Source: UTPRO1 sp031400185
GTDB taxonomy: Bacteria > Desulfobacterota > Binatia > UTPRO1
Length of the DNA: 64,000 bases
Reading direction: 5' to 3'
NCBI GenBank assembly: GCA_031400185.1
Contig: JANNPN010000214.1
Location: forward strand, 20,292-84,291
How positions within the stretch are numbered: the first letter of the stretch is position 1; each line of letters starts with the position of its first letter. The notes under the pieces are model-generated. The model worked only from the letters and a program-made list of their open reading frames with translations, was not told where the DNA came from and did not search any database. The position numbers and the translations under genes are program-made. This document shows positions 15,943 to 24,465 of this stretch, in pieces.

Positions 15943-16608
15943 CTAGGACGCGCCGTCCCGCAGCGCGATGCGGAGGAGCGCCGGCAACTCACGGAGCTCC
16001 GAGATCCTGTACGCCGCGCCGCTCTCGGTTCCGATCCCGACGTACGCGATCTCCGCGGCCGTCGCTGCGGCGCAATCGCTGGAGGTGTCGCCAACGAAGA
16101 CTGCACCGTCGGCGGCGATGCCCGTACGCTCGAGGCAGGCGAGCAGCATGTCGGGAGCCGGCTTCGGGTGCGCGACGTCGAGGATGCCGACCCAATGCGA
16201 GAGGAACCTGTCGAGGCGGAACTCCCCGACCACGCCGGTGACCGTACGGCCGCGATTCGTCGCGAGCGCCAGCGGACAGTGCGCTGCGAGCCGCGACAGC
16301 GTCGTTTCCAACTCCGCGACGGGGCGCATGAGCCGATAGAACGGACCGTAGTCGGCCCGTGCCGCGATTTCCTTGGCACGCCGCAGCAGCGGGTGGTCGT
16401 GCTCGAAGAGATGCGACCACAGTTGCGGCCCGGAAAGGCGGTGACAAAGCTCGCGGCCCGACGCGTCGAGCGGCGGCTCGCCGAGCTCGGTTAGGATCGA
16501 ATCGTAGAACGCGACGTTCGCGTTCCACGAGTCGAACAACACACCGTCGCAGTCGAAGATGACCAGACGGACGGCGTCGCCAGTCGGCAGCGGTCGGCCG
16601 AGCGTCAC
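15943..16608 (-). CDS. HAD-superfamily phosphatase
   Basis: Hydrolase of the HAD phosphoglycolate-phosphatase-like group. Motif I is LVIFDCDGVLFDS (nucleophile and acid/base Asp), motif II ALATNRG, the lysine lies in AHPKPAPDML, and motif III is FVGDTSSDC. I choose GTG 16608 because it overlaps the glpK stop as GTGA; longer open sequence upstream lies inside glpK. The result is 221 residues, a normal size. Last gene of the glpD-FAD oxidase-glpK operon, so a glycerol-phosphate or dihydroxyacetone-phosphate-type substrate is possible but not shown by the sequence. Confidence 0.85.
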   Translation of the reverse strand: MTLGRPLPTGDAVRLVIFDCDGVLFDSWNANVAFYDSILTELGEPPLDASGRELCHRLSGPQLWSHLFEHDHPLLRRAKEIAARADYGPFYRLMRPVAELETTLSRLAAHCPLALATNRGRTVTGVVGEFRLDRFLSHWVGILDVAHPKPAPDMLLACLERTGIAADGAVFVGDTSSDCAAATAAEIAYVGIGTESGAAYRISELRELPALLRIALRDGAS

Positions 16609-18065
16609 GGCTGACGACGCGCGATCTCGACGATGGCCTTCCATCGGGCCGTTCGTTCCGCGCGTTCGTCGGCGCTCCAACACGGCTCGAAGACCCGCTC
16701 GCGTCGCCAGGTCTTTCCCACCTCCGCCGTGTCCTTCCAGAAGCCCGTGGCGAGACCCGCGAGATACGCGGCCCCAAGACAGGCCGCGTCGAACACCACA
16801 GGCCGCTCGATCGGGACGCCGCTCACATTCGCCTGATATTGCATGAGGAAATCGTTGCGGGCGGCGCCGCCGTCCACGCGTACGACGTCAAGATCCGTGT
16901 CCGGAGCGTCGGCGCGGAGCGCATCGATCACCTCGCCGCAGCGAAACGCGATCCCCTCGAGCACGGCACGTATCACCTGGGCCCGCCCGGTCGCGCGCGA
17001 CAGGCCGCCGATCACCGCCCGGACGTTGGGGTCGAGGTACGGCGTACCGAGGCCCTGAAACGCCGGAACGCACCAAACCCCGCCGCTGTCGGGGACGCTT
17101 TCCGCGATGGCCTCCGACTCCGCGACGTCGGTGAGGATTCCGAGTCCGTCCCGGAGCCACTGCATCGCGGCACCGACCGTGACCGCGCTGCCCTCGAGGC
17201 AGTAGGTGCGTGCACCGTCGAGACCCCAGAGCACCAGTGGAAAACAGCCGTGCGGAGACAGGCGGATCGACGCGCCGACGTTCAGGTCCATCATTGCCGC
17301 CGTGCCGTACGTAATCTTCATCATGCCCGGCTCGAGGCGGAGCTGACCGAACATGGCCGCCTGCTGATCACCGGCTCGCGAGGCCAACGGAATCGACGCA
17401 CCGAGCAGTCGCGCGTCGGTCTCGCCCGCGACCGCGCTCGTCGACACGATGGTCGGGAAGCTCGCGAGGGGAAGGCGCAGACTCTCGAGCAACGCCTCGT
17501 CCCATCGTCCCGTGAGAAAATCGTAGACGCCGGTGCACGAGGCGTTCGAGTCGTCGGTGACGTACGAAGAGCCGCCCGAAAGTTTCCAGGTGAGCCACGC
17601 GTCGATGGTGCCGAAGCGAAGCCCCCCTGCCTCGGCGCGCGCCCGTGCGCCGGCCACGTTGTCGAGCACCCAGCCGAACTTCGACGCGGATTGGAGTGGG
17701 CTCAGGAGGTAGCCGCGCCGTCCGAGCTCGTTGCAAAGCTCGACCGTGCGGAGATCCTGCCAGCCGATCGCCGGGTACACCGGCTCGCCGGTGTCCGCAT
17801 CCCACACCACTGCTGACGCGCGCTGATTGCATAGGCCGAGCGCGGCCACCGCGCTCGCCGGCACGTTCGCGCGTGCCAATGCATCGCGTGTGACTTCGAG
17901 CGTCCGCTGCCAAACGATCGTCGCATCGTGCTCGACCCAGCTCGGGCGCGGGCACGTCAGCGGGATCTCTGAATAGGCGGTCGCGACCTCGCGTCCCTCG
18001 TGGTCGAAGACGTACGCCCGAACGCCGCTGCCGCCCTCGTCGATCGCCAGGACGTGAGAGCTCAT
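16605..18065 (-). CDS. glpK: Glycerol kinase-like FGGY carbohydrate kinase
   Basis: ATP-dependent kinase of the FGGY family, most like glycerol kinase (glycerol to sn-glycerol 3-phosphate). Seen are the N-terminal phosphate-binding LAIDEGGSGVRAYVFD, the PSWVEHDATIVW motif typical of glycerol kinases, SRAGDQQAAMFGQ, TYGTAAMM and the C-terminal adenine site VDGGAARNDFLMQYQAN. The length of 486 matches. Its ATG overlaps the stop of the FAD oxidase gene (ATGA), and its stop overlaps the HAD gene. The usual GTTS of glycerol kinase is GGSG here, so another polyol is conceivable. Adjacent glpD favours glycerol. Confidence 0.82.
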   Translation of the reverse strand: MSSHVLAIDEGGSGVRAYVFDHEGREVATAYSEIPLTCPRPSWVEHDATIVWQRTLEVTRDALARANVPASAVAALGLCNQRASAVVWDADTGEPVYPAIGWQDLRTVELCNELGRRGYLLSPLQSASKFGWVLDNVAGARARAEAGGLRFGTIDAWLTWKLSGGSSYVTDDSNASCTGVYDFLTGRWDEALLESLRLPLASFPTIVSTSAVAGETDARLLGASIPLASRAGDQQAAMFGQLRLEPGMMKITYGTAAMMDLNVGASIRLSPHGCFPLVLWGLDGARTYCLEGSAVTVGAAMQWLRDGLGILTDVAESEAIAESVPDSGGVWCVPAFQGLGTPYLDPNVRAVIGGLSRATGRAQVIRAVLEGIAFRCGEVIDALRADAPDTDLDVVRVDGGAARNDFLMQYQANVSGVPIERPVVFDAACLGAAYLAGLATGFWKDTAEVGKTWRRERVFEPCWSADERAERTARWKAIVEIARRQP

Positions 18066-19477
18066 GCGCTCGCGTCCGGCAGGAGCGCGCCGGGATTCAT
18101 GATGCCCTGAGGGTCGAGCGCGCGGCGAATTGTGGTGAGCAGCGGGTACGCAGACCCGAGCTCGCGCGTGAGCCAGTCACGCCGGATGCGGCCGATGCCA
18201 TGGTGATGCGAAATCGTCCCGCCCGCAGCGAGGGTCGCCTCCATCGCCGCCCGCCAGATGGCAAAATACAAGCCCTCGAGCTCCTCCGGACGCTCCGGCC
18301 GTCCGGCGAAGGTGAAGTAGATGTTCGTGCCGGTGCCGTAGCTGTGCGAGCTGTGTCCGGAAGCGACGAGAATGCCGGGCACTGCGCGCATTCCCGCGAG
18401 GACGCCGGTGTAGAGGTCGTCGATCCGGTTCCACGTCGACGCGACCTCGATCGTGTCGACCACCATGCCTTGCTTGAGGAAGTACTCGAATCCCGGGACG
18501 GCGTTCCGGTGATGCAGCCAGCTGTCCACCGGATCCGCGCCGACGGCGCGGCCGCTCGACGCCGCGGCGATGCGGACGCTCGCCGCGATCTCCTGCTCGA
18601 CGAGCTCCGCCGGGCCTTCGGTGAGCACCAGGAGAAGACTCTCGCCGTCCTTCGCCGCTCCGGCGAACGACCGCCCGGCCTCGATCTCGTCGTAGAGGCG
18701 CAGCACCGCCGGCCGCCATCCCGCCCGCATGATCTGGCGCAGCGCCTCGAGCCCTGCCCGCATCGTCGGCAACGCGATGGCCTGCTTTCCCGTTGCCGGT
18801 GCGAGCGGATGAATCTCGTAGGTGAGCTCGGTCAGAATTCCGGTCGTTCCTTCGGCGCCGAGAAAGAGATGCCGCACGTCCTGCCCGGTCGCCGCCCGTG
18901 GGACGGCGCGCGTACGGACGACCTCGCCGTTTGGGAGCACTGCCTCGAAGGCCACGAGCATGTCCTCGATGTTGCCGTACTTCGTCGAGAACTGTCCGGC
19001 GGCACGCGTCGCCACCCACCCGCCGACCGACGACAACGCGATCGACTGCGGGAAATGTCCCATCGAGTAGCCCGCCTCGTTCAGCATGGCCTCGAACTCC
19101 GAACCGAGGAGTCCCGGCTCGACCGTCGCGAGCAGCGCCACCTCGTCAACCTTCTTCAATGTGCGCATTGCCCCCATGTCGACCACGACGGAGTGCTCGG
19201 GCGCCTCGACCGCGCCGCACACGCCGGACCCCGCCCCAAACGGGACGACCGCTACGCGTTCACGGCATGCGTATTTCAGAATTGCGCTCACCTCCGCGGT
19301 GGTGGTCGGCCGAACGACGCACGCCGGATCCGTGATCGGGCCGCCCTGCATGCTTCGCCAGACGGAGACGACCCAGCTGTCGCGGCGGGCGCGGGTGAGA
19401 GTGGCGGGGTCGTCGATCACGTGCGCCGGATCGACGATGGCGCGGAGGCCTGCTCGGATGTTCTCAGAGGTGGGCAT
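18062..19477 (-). CDS. FAD-binding oxidase resembling alkyl-DHAP synthase
   Basis: VAO/PCMH-type flavoprotein. N-terminal FAD-binding domain: VVPFGAGSGVCGAVEAP, VEPGLLGSEFEAMLNEAG, and GYSMGHFPQSIALSSVGGWVATRAAGQ, which contains the SSVGGWVATR-AGQ-ST-YG pattern typical of alkyldihydroxyacetonephosphate synthases. The cap domain ends with GGTISHHHGIGRIRRDW, again the synthase signature. That enzyme exchanges an acyl for an alkyl chain to start ether-lipid synthesis. ATG 19477 follows AAGGAG and overlaps the glpD stop as TGATG. 471 residues. Inferred role: diverting DHAP made by GlpD toward ether lipids; a D-lactate/2-hydroxyacid-dehydrogenase-type activity is an alternative. Confidence 0.75.
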   Translation of the reverse strand: MPTSENIRAGLRAIVDPAHVIDDPATLTRARRDSWVVSVWRSMQGGPITDPACVVRPTTTAEVSAILKYACRERVAVVPFGAGSGVCGAVEAPEHSVVVDMGAMRTLKKVDEVALLATVEPGLLGSEFEAMLNEAGYSMGHFPQSIALSSVGGWVATRAAGQFSTKYGNIEDMLVAFEAVLPNGEVVRTRAVPRAATGQDVRHLFLGAEGTTGILTELTYEIHPLAPATGKQAIALPTMRAGLEALRQIMRAGWRPAVLRLYDEIEAGRSFAGAAKDGESLLLVLTEGPAELVEQEIAASVRIAAASSGRAVGADPVDSWLHHRNAVPGFEYFLKQGMVVDTIEVASTWNRIDDLYTGVLAGMRAVPGILVASGHSSHSYGTGTNIYFTFAGRPERPEELEGLYFAIWRAAMEATLAAGGTISHHHGIGRIRRDWLTRELGSAYPLLTTIRRALDPQGIMNPGALLPDASA

Positions 19478-21168
19478 CAGACATTCTCCTTTGGCAACGG
19501 CGGATCCGTCCGCCAGGCGAGCCGCGTGTCGCATTGACGCGTGAACGTCTCGATCTCGCGCGCGAGGCGCGTCGCGTCCCAGGCGAGCTCGCGGGCCGCG
19601 ATCGCTGCGACAGCCGGCGCGGCCGCGCGCGCCGACGCCGTCGCAAAATAGGAGAGCCGGGTGCGCCGCTCCAAGATGTCGACCAAAGTGCAGGCCATCT
19701 CGTGGCGGATGGCGTACTGGACTTCGGCGACCGAGAGCGGCACGTTTGGAGCGACGACCGAGAGAGCATCCGGACCGTCAGCATTCCGCGCGAGCTCGAG
19801 CGCGTCGCTGCCGTAAGTCGCGACGAGCCGCGTCGATGTCTCCGGCGCAATGCCCGCCAACGCGGCGCGCACCGACGGCAGGGCGGCATACGCGTCGAGG
19901 TCGGCCGCCCCCTCGAGGTCGCCGCCGGGCAACGTCTCGGCGGCGCTCCGTGAGGGGCGGAGCGACTTCCCGACGCGCGGCGCTACGGTCTCGACCACGC
20001 GCTCGGCCATGCGGCGATACGCGGTCAGCTTGCCGCCCGCGATTGTCACGAGACCCATGGAGCTCACGACGATCTCGTCCTTGCGGGAAATTTCGGACGG
20101 CTTCTTTCCGGGCTCTCGGATCAGGGGGCGGACACCGGCCCACGCGCCGATCGCGCGCTCGGGCGCGATCGTGATGCCGCTGAACGTGCGCGCCAGCGCC
20201 TCCTGGAGATACAGGACGTCCTCGATCGTGATCGCGGGCTCGTCCGGCGGCCCGACGTACTCGGTGTCGGTCGTGCCGACGTAGATGTGGTCGCCGCGCG
20301 GCACCACGAACACCGGGCGACCGTCGCTCGCGCGCATCACCACGCAGTTACGTGCCGGGAGGTCGCTCGCCCGGAACACGACGTGGATACCCTTCGTCAG
20401 CTGGAGGCTCGGCTTGTCCTCCGGGCGGTCGAGCCGGCGGATATCGTCGACCCACGGTCCGCTCGCGTTCACGACGGCGCGGGCGCGTACGTCGAAGGTC
20501 GTGTCGCTCTCTTGGTCGTGGACGGTGACGATCCGCGGCGTGCCGGCGGGGCCAAGCGCCGTGACGCGCACGTAGTTCGCGACGACGGCGCCCGCATGAT
20601 GCGACGACTTGAGCGTGTCTAAAACGAGGCGCGCATCGTCGGTCTGGTACTCGGGGTAGAGGATCGCCCCTTGCAGACGGTCCGGTGTGAGGTAGGGCTC
20701 GGCGGTGAGCGCCTCCCTGCGGCTCAGCACGCGATGGTGCTCCTTCGCCGGGACGGCCGCGAGCTTCTCGTAGAGCGCGAGACCGACCCGCAACTTGTAG
20801 ACGCCGGCACTCGTCCGGCCGTGGACCGGTAGGAACATGGGTGCCACCGCCGTGCGATGCGGCGCGATGCGCCGGAGCGACTTTCGCTCGGTCGCCGCCT
20901 CGCGGACGAGCGCGATCTCGCCTTGCTCGAGGTAGCGAAGCCCGCCGTGGATCAGCTTGGACGAGCGGCTGCTCGTGCCGGACGCGAAGTCGCGCGCCTC
21001 GACCAGCGCGACACTCAGGCCGCGGAGCGCGGCTTCGCGTGCGACGCCCGCGCCGGTGATGCCGCCGCCGATGACCAGCACGTCGAACGTCTCGTCGGCG
21101 AGACGCTCGAGGTTGCGAGCGCGCCGTGCCGGATCAAAGCCCGACATGACGCTCGGTGTAGGCGGCAT
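19477..21168 (-). CDS. glpD: Aerobic glycerol-3-phosphate dehydrogenase
   Basis: FAD-dependent membrane-associated oxidation of sn-glycerol 3-phosphate to dihydroxyacetone phosphate, passing electrons to quinone. The 563-residue length is standard. It shows the dinucleotide-binding VLVIGGGITGAGVAREAALRG near residue 30, then FASGTSSRSSKLIHGGLRYLEQG (the GlpD signature), VYVGTTDTEY and GGKLTAYRRMAE, plus a C-terminal DAO_C helical domain. An internal ATG at 21147 is an alternative start. It lies 30 bp downstream of dodecin and is coupled to the next gene; it is the core of the glycerol operon. Confidence 0.94.
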   Translation of the reverse strand: MPPTPSVMSGFDPARRARNLERLADETFDVLVIGGGITGAGVAREAALRGLSVALVEARDFASGTSSRSSKLIHGGLRYLEQGEIALVREAATERKSLRRIAPHRTAVAPMFLPVHGRTSAGVYKLRVGLALYEKLAAVPAKEHHRVLSRREALTAEPYLTPDRLQGAILYPEYQTDDARLVLDTLKSSHHAGAVVANYVRVTALGPAGTPRIVTVHDQESDTTFDVRARAVVNASGPWVDDIRRLDRPEDKPSLQLTKGIHVVFRASDLPARNCVVMRASDGRPVFVVPRGDHIYVGTTDTEYVGPPDEPAITIEDVLYLQEALARTFSGITIAPERAIGAWAGVRPLIREPGKKPSEISRKDEIVVSSMGLVTIAGGKLTAYRRMAERVVETVAPRVGKSLRPSRSAAETLPGGDLEGAADLDAYAALPSVRAALAGIAPETSTRLVATYGSDALELARNADGPDALSVVAPNVPLSVAEVQYAIRHEMACTLVDILERRTRLSYFATASARAAAPAVAAIAARELAWDATRLAREIETFTRQCDTRLAWRTDPPLPKENV

Positions 21169-21198
21169 CGCCGACGCGGGGTGCGCCGACGGCGAGCG

Positions 21199-21402
21199 TC
21201 AGCGCTCGACGCGGAACGAGACTTCGGCCCGAATGCGGAAGACGTCGACCTTGTCCTTGTTCATGCGAACGTCGAACTCCTTCACGCCGATGCGCGTGAT
21301 GCCCCGCAACGACTTCTGCGCCTCGGAGATCACGACCTTGATCGCATCGTCCCAACTCTTCGGTGACTCTCCAACGAGCTCGATGATCTTTACGACCGAC
21401 AT
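21199..21402 (-). CDS. Dodecin flavin-binding protein
   Basis: Small protein that assembles into hollow dodecamers that store or buffer flavins. The 67-residue sequence shows the family pattern: VKIIELVGESPKSWDDAI, then ISEAQKSLRGITRIGV, and the C-terminal strand VDVFRIRAEVSFRVE. The conserved Trp of WDDAI stacks on the isoalloxazine. ATG 21402 has AGAAGGGGG upstream. It lies between the metallopeptidase gene (48 bp) and glpD (30 bp), immediately upstream of two FAD enzymes, which fits flavin supply. Confidence 0.93.
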   Translation of the reverse strand: MSVVKIIELVGESPKSWDDAIKVVISEAQKSLRGITRIGVKEFDVRMNKDKVDVFRIRAEVSFRVER

Positions 21403-21450
21403 GGCACACCCCCTTCTGGTTGTGGCGGCCGACCTCGGTCGGCCGCGGCC

Positions 21451-21816
21451 TCAGTAGCCCCATTCGTCGAGATCCTCGTCGTCGATGCCGAAGAAATGCG
21501 CGAGCTCGTGCAGGACCGTAGTGCGAATTTCGTCGCGAATCTCTGCCGTCGACGTACAGGTCTCGACGATCGGGAGGTAGAAGATCGAGATTTTGTCCGG
21601 GAGCGCCGTATATTGGTGACCGCGCTCCTCGAGCGGAATTCCTTCGTAGAGACCGAAAAGGGTGTCTTCCTCGGGATCGAGACCCGCATCGCGGATCTGC
21701 GCGTCGGTCGGCTCGTCCTCGACGACGACCTCGACGTTCTCGATACGCGACGCGAACTCAGCGGGTAGCGTTTCGAGCACCTCCGTCACGAGTCGCCGGA
21801 ATTCCTTTCGAGTCAT
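21451..21816 (-). CDS. Zincin-like metallopeptidase (Zincin_1 family)
   Basis: Small cytosolic zinc-protease-fold protein with motif HELAH in TTVLHELAHFFGIDDEDLDEWGY (the third ligand is probably in the DED segment). The 121 residues from ATG 21816 match the family length; a longer frame to 21900 adds 28 atypical residues. The middle part, LFGLYEGIPLEERG and LPDKISIFYLPI, is characteristic of this 'metallopeptidase family protein' group, whose physiological substrate is unknown. It is first in the apparent dodecin-glp operon and divergent from the SDR gene. Confidence 0.88.
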   Translation of the reverse strand: MTRKEFRRLVTEVLETLPAEFASRIENVEVVVEDEPTDAQIRDAGLDPEEDTLFGLYEGIPLEERGHQYTALPDKISIFYLPIVETCTSTAEIRDEIRTTVLHELAHFFGIDDEDLDEWGY

Positions 21817-22025
21817 GACGCTCACGCCCGCGGTGGAGACGGCGCGCCGGAGAAAATGTGGTGGCACGCCACGTGGCGATTGACGGCGGGACGTTGCCAC
21901 ACGCGGTTTTCATTGACAAGGACGCGGCGCGGAAGCTTGACAACCCGGGGGTCGTGGGGCAGACGATGCCGCACTCGACGTCCCACCAAAGCTTGCTCAG
22001 GGGTCCCCCCAAGGAGGTTCTCTTC

Positions 22026-22958
22026 ATGCTTCTCGACGACAAAGTTGTCGTAGTCACTGGTGCGGGTCGCGGTATCGGCCGCGAGGAAGCACTGCTCATG
22101 GCGAAGCTCGGCGCCAAGGTGGTCGTCAACGATCTGGGCGGCGGATTCGACGGCAGTGGCGCGAGCACCGGGCCGGCGCAAGACGTCGTGAACGAGATCA
22201 AGAAGGCGGGCGGCGACGCCGTCGCGAACGGCGACAGCGTCAGCGACTTCAAGGGCGCCCAGCGCATCGTCGAGTGCGCCGTCGACACGTTCGGCAAGCT
22301 GAACGCCGTCGTGAACAACGCGGGCATTCTCCGCGACCGCATGATCTTCAATATGTCCGAGGAAGACTGGGACTCGGTCATCGCGGTCCACTTGAAGGGC
22401 ACCTTCGCGTGCACGCGTCACGCGTGCGTGTACTGGCGCGAGCAGCACAAGGTCGGCAATCTCCTGAACGGTCGCATCATCAATACCGCGTCCGACTCCG
22501 GTCTCCTCGGCAATCCGAGCCAGAGCAACTACGGCGCCGCCAAGGCGGCGATCGCGGCATTCTCCGTCATCATCGACAAGGAGATGGCCAAGTACGGCGT
22601 CACCGTGAATGCGATTGCACCGGTCGCGCGTACCCGCCTCACGGTCGAGGCGACGCCGGCGACCGCCGCCCTCATGGGCCAGGAAGTTCCCGCAGGGCAG
22701 TTCGACGTGTTCAGCCCCGCGAACGTGGCACCCCTGGTCGCGTGGCTCGCGAGCGACGACTCCGCGGACGTGCACGGCGAGATCTTCCGTGTCGGCGGTG
22801 GCACCGTCTGGCTGATGCAGGGCTGGCATTCGGTCGGCAAGGCGAAGAAGGGCGGCGAGTGGGACGCGGCCGAGCTTGGGACGGCTCTCAAGGCCGAGCT
22901 CGCCAAGGGCGGCACGCGCAAGGAGACGATGAACGACGTCTTCTCCGAAGGTCTCTGA
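22026..22958 (+). CDS. Short-chain dehydrogenase, 17beta-HSD4/MFE-2-like
   Basis: NAD(P)-dependent SDR of the type related to the dehydrogenase part of peroxisomal multifunctional enzyme 2 (3-hydroxyacyl-CoA or hydroxysteroid substrates). ATG 22026 follows AAGGAGG; an open frame upstream to 21858 is not needed. Seen are VVVTGAGRGIGREEALLMAK, VNDLGGGFDGSG (typical of this subgroup), NNAGILRDRMIF, catalytic Ser in NTASDSG, and YGAAKAA (Tyr-x3-Lys). A C-terminal extension after GGGTVWLMQG is also seen in the subgroup. 310 residues. It is first in a rightward set of four. Confidence 0.88.
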   Translation: MLLDDKVVVVTGAGRGIGREEALLMAKLGAKVVVNDLGGGFDGSGASTGPAQDVVNEIKKAGGDAVANGDSVSDFKGAQRIVECAVDTFGKLNAVVNNAGILRDRMIFNMSEEDWDSVIAVHLKGTFACTRHACVYWREQHKVGNLLNGRIINTASDSGLLGNPSQSNYGAAKAAIAAFSVIIDKEMAKYGVTVNAIAPVARTRLTVEATPATAALMGQEVPAGQFDVFSPANVAPLVAWLASDDSADVHGEIFRVGGGTVWLMQGWHSVGKAKKGGEWDAAELGTALKAELAKGGTRKETMNDVFSEGL

Positions 22959-22959
22959 G

Positions 22960-23448
22960 CTGACGCACGTTCGTCGCCGCATCCTGATCGTTTGTCACGC
23001 CAACGTCAGCCGGAGCATCATCGCCGAGGCGTTGCTCAAGAAAATGTTGGCGGAACGAGGGCGCGACGACGTCGTCGTGACGTCGGGGGGCGTCGCTCCC
23101 TACGCCCGAGATACGAGCCTGGTGTCGATGGACGCCAGGCTCGTTTTGCGTGACGACGCAATCCAGATCTCGCCCGACACCATGGCGTGCGATTTGAAAC
23201 GGCACCGTGACCGATTGCTCGAGGCCGATCTGATCGTCACGATGACGGCTGAACAGAAGCGCATGTTGGCGGATTTTCCAGAAGCAGACGGCAAGGAAGT
23301 TCTGACGCTCGGGGAGGCGGCGGGAGAGACGGCCGATGTCGAAGACCCCGCCGGACGCGACGAGGACTTCTATCGGGCGTGCCGCGATCAGATCAGACGT
23401 TGCCTCGAGAAGGCCATCGATCGGTTGGCCCCGCCCCGCGAGGCCTAG
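22960..23448 (+). CDS. Low-molecular-weight protein phosphatase/arsenate reductase-like; CTG start inferred
   Basis: Cys-dependent phosphatase-fold protein. The P-loop is ILIVCHANVSRSIIAEALL, with C-X5-R as CHANVSR, and a later VEDPAGRDEDFY carries the DP acid motif of LMW tyrosine phosphatases. The frame opens after a stop at 22930-22932, and the only ATG/GTG/TTG codons in it lie after the P-loop (TTG 23032), so they cannot be the true start. CTG 22960, two bases after the SDR stop and 7 bp after GAAGG, is the best candidate. It gives 162 residues. The substrate is unknown; translational coupling to the SDR is likely. Confidence 0.75.
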   Translation: MTHVRRRILIVCHANVSRSIIAEALLKKMLAERGRDDVVVTSGGVAPYARDTSLVSMDARLVLRDDAIQISPDTMACDLKRHRDRLLEADLIVTMTAEQKRMLADFPEADGKEVLTLGEAAGETADVEDPAGRDEDFYRACRDQIRRCLEKAIDRLAPPREA

Positions 23449-23469
23449 ATCGTGTCCACGGAGGTTGAG

Positions 23470-23892
23470 ATGAGCCTCGGCAATCCCTCGGACGACGAGA
23501 TTCGCGAGATCTTGACCACGCCGATGACGGTCGCGGTCGTCGGTTGCTCGCCCGATCCGAATCGCGACAGCCACAAGGTCGCGCGTGCGCTGCAGACGAT
23601 GGGCCACAAGGTGATCCCGGTGAACCCGCAGGCGCGCGAGATCCTGGGGCTCCGCTGCTACGGGTCGCTTCGCCACATCGAGGAACGGATCACGATGGTG
23701 GACGTCTTCAGGCGTTCGGAGCTCGTACCGGCGATCGTCGACGATACGATCGCCGTCGCGGCCGGCATCCTCTGGCTCCAGCTCGGAGTGATCCATGAAG
23801 AGGCGGCGGCGCGAGCACGCGCCGTGGGCGTCAGGGTCGTGATGGATCGCTGCCCGGCGGTCGAATACCGCCGTCTCGTATCCGCCGACTGA
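23470..23892 (+). CDS. CoA-binding domain protein (YccU-like)
   Basis: Small Rossmann-fold CoA-binding protein related to the CoA-binding part of succinyl-CoA ligases. ATG 23470 follows CGGAGG; an alternative start at 23452 adds six residues. Motifs: MTVAVVGCSPDPNRDSHKVA (glycine-poor CoA-binding loop), HKVIPVNPQAREILG, VDVFRRSELVP and LWLQLGVIHEEAA. 140 residues is the family norm. The molecular role is undefined. It lies 21 bp after the phosphatase-like gene and 7 bp before the NUDIX gene. Confidence 0.88.
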   Translation: MSLGNPSDDEIREILTTPMTVAVVGCSPDPNRDSHKVARALQTMGHKVIPVNPQAREILGLRCYGSLRHIEERITMVDVFRRSELVPAIVDDTIAVAAGILWLQLGVIHEEAAARARAVGVRVVMDRCPAVEYRRLVSAD

Positions 23893-23899
23893 GCGTCGC

Positions 23900-24457
23900 A
23901 TGCAGAAACCCCTTCACACCTGGGAGCGGCTGGCGAGCGAGATTGCGTACGCGTGCCGCATCTTCACCATTCGCCGCGACCGCTCGCGCTTCTCGCGTGA
24001 CGACGCAGAGCACGATTTCCACATCCTCGAATCGACGGATTGGGTGAACATCATTCCGATCACGGCTGCGGAAGAGGTCGTGATGGTCAGACAGTTCCGG
24101 CACGGCATCCGCGACTGCACGCTCGAGATCCCGGGCGGCATGGTCGATGCCACCGACCTGTCGCCGCTGGTCGCGGCGCGCCGCGAGATGATCGAGGAGA
24201 GCGGCTACGATTCCGAGCGCGTGGAAGCGCTCGGCTGCATCCATCCGAACCCGGCGATCCAGAACAACCGCTGCCACTCCTTCGTCGCATACGACGTCGA
24301 GCCGAAGCACGCCACGCACTTCGACACGACCGAGGAAACCGAGGTGGTCCTGGTACCGCTCGCGCGCGTCCCCGATCTCGTCCGCGCCGGCGACATCACC
24401 CACGCGCTCGTCGTCGTAGCGTTCCACTGGCTCGCGCTGAAGCGCGGCACCGGCTGA
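23900..24457 (+). CDS. NUDIX hydrolase, ADP-ribose pyrophosphatase-like
   Basis: Cleaves nucleoside-diphosphate-linked compounds; it most resembles the ADP-ribose pyrophosphatase group. The 185 residues contain VVMVRQFRHGIRDCTLEIPGG (typical ADPRase lead-in) and a NUDIX box with REMIEESGY intact. The first box acid is Asp, and the spacing to RE is one residue longer than the consensus. The extra NNRCHSFVAYDVEP follows the box. Fourth gene of the rightward SDR set; its stop is 9 bp from the convergent histidine kinase stop. Confidence 0.85.
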   Translation: MQKPLHTWERLASEIAYACRIFTIRRDRSRFSRDDAEHDFHILESTDWVNIIPITAAEEVVMVRQFRHGIRDCTLEIPGGMVDATDLSPLVAARREMIEESGYDSERVEALGCIHPNPAIQNNRCHSFVAYDVEPKHATHFDTTEETEVVLVPLARVPDLVRAGDITHALVVVAFHWLALKRGTG

Positions 24458-24465
24458 CCTGCCCG

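Noticed and set aside
23032..23448. TTG-started version of the phosphatase-like gene
   Set aside because: It would leave out the catalytic CHANVSR loop, so the upstream CTG is more likely.
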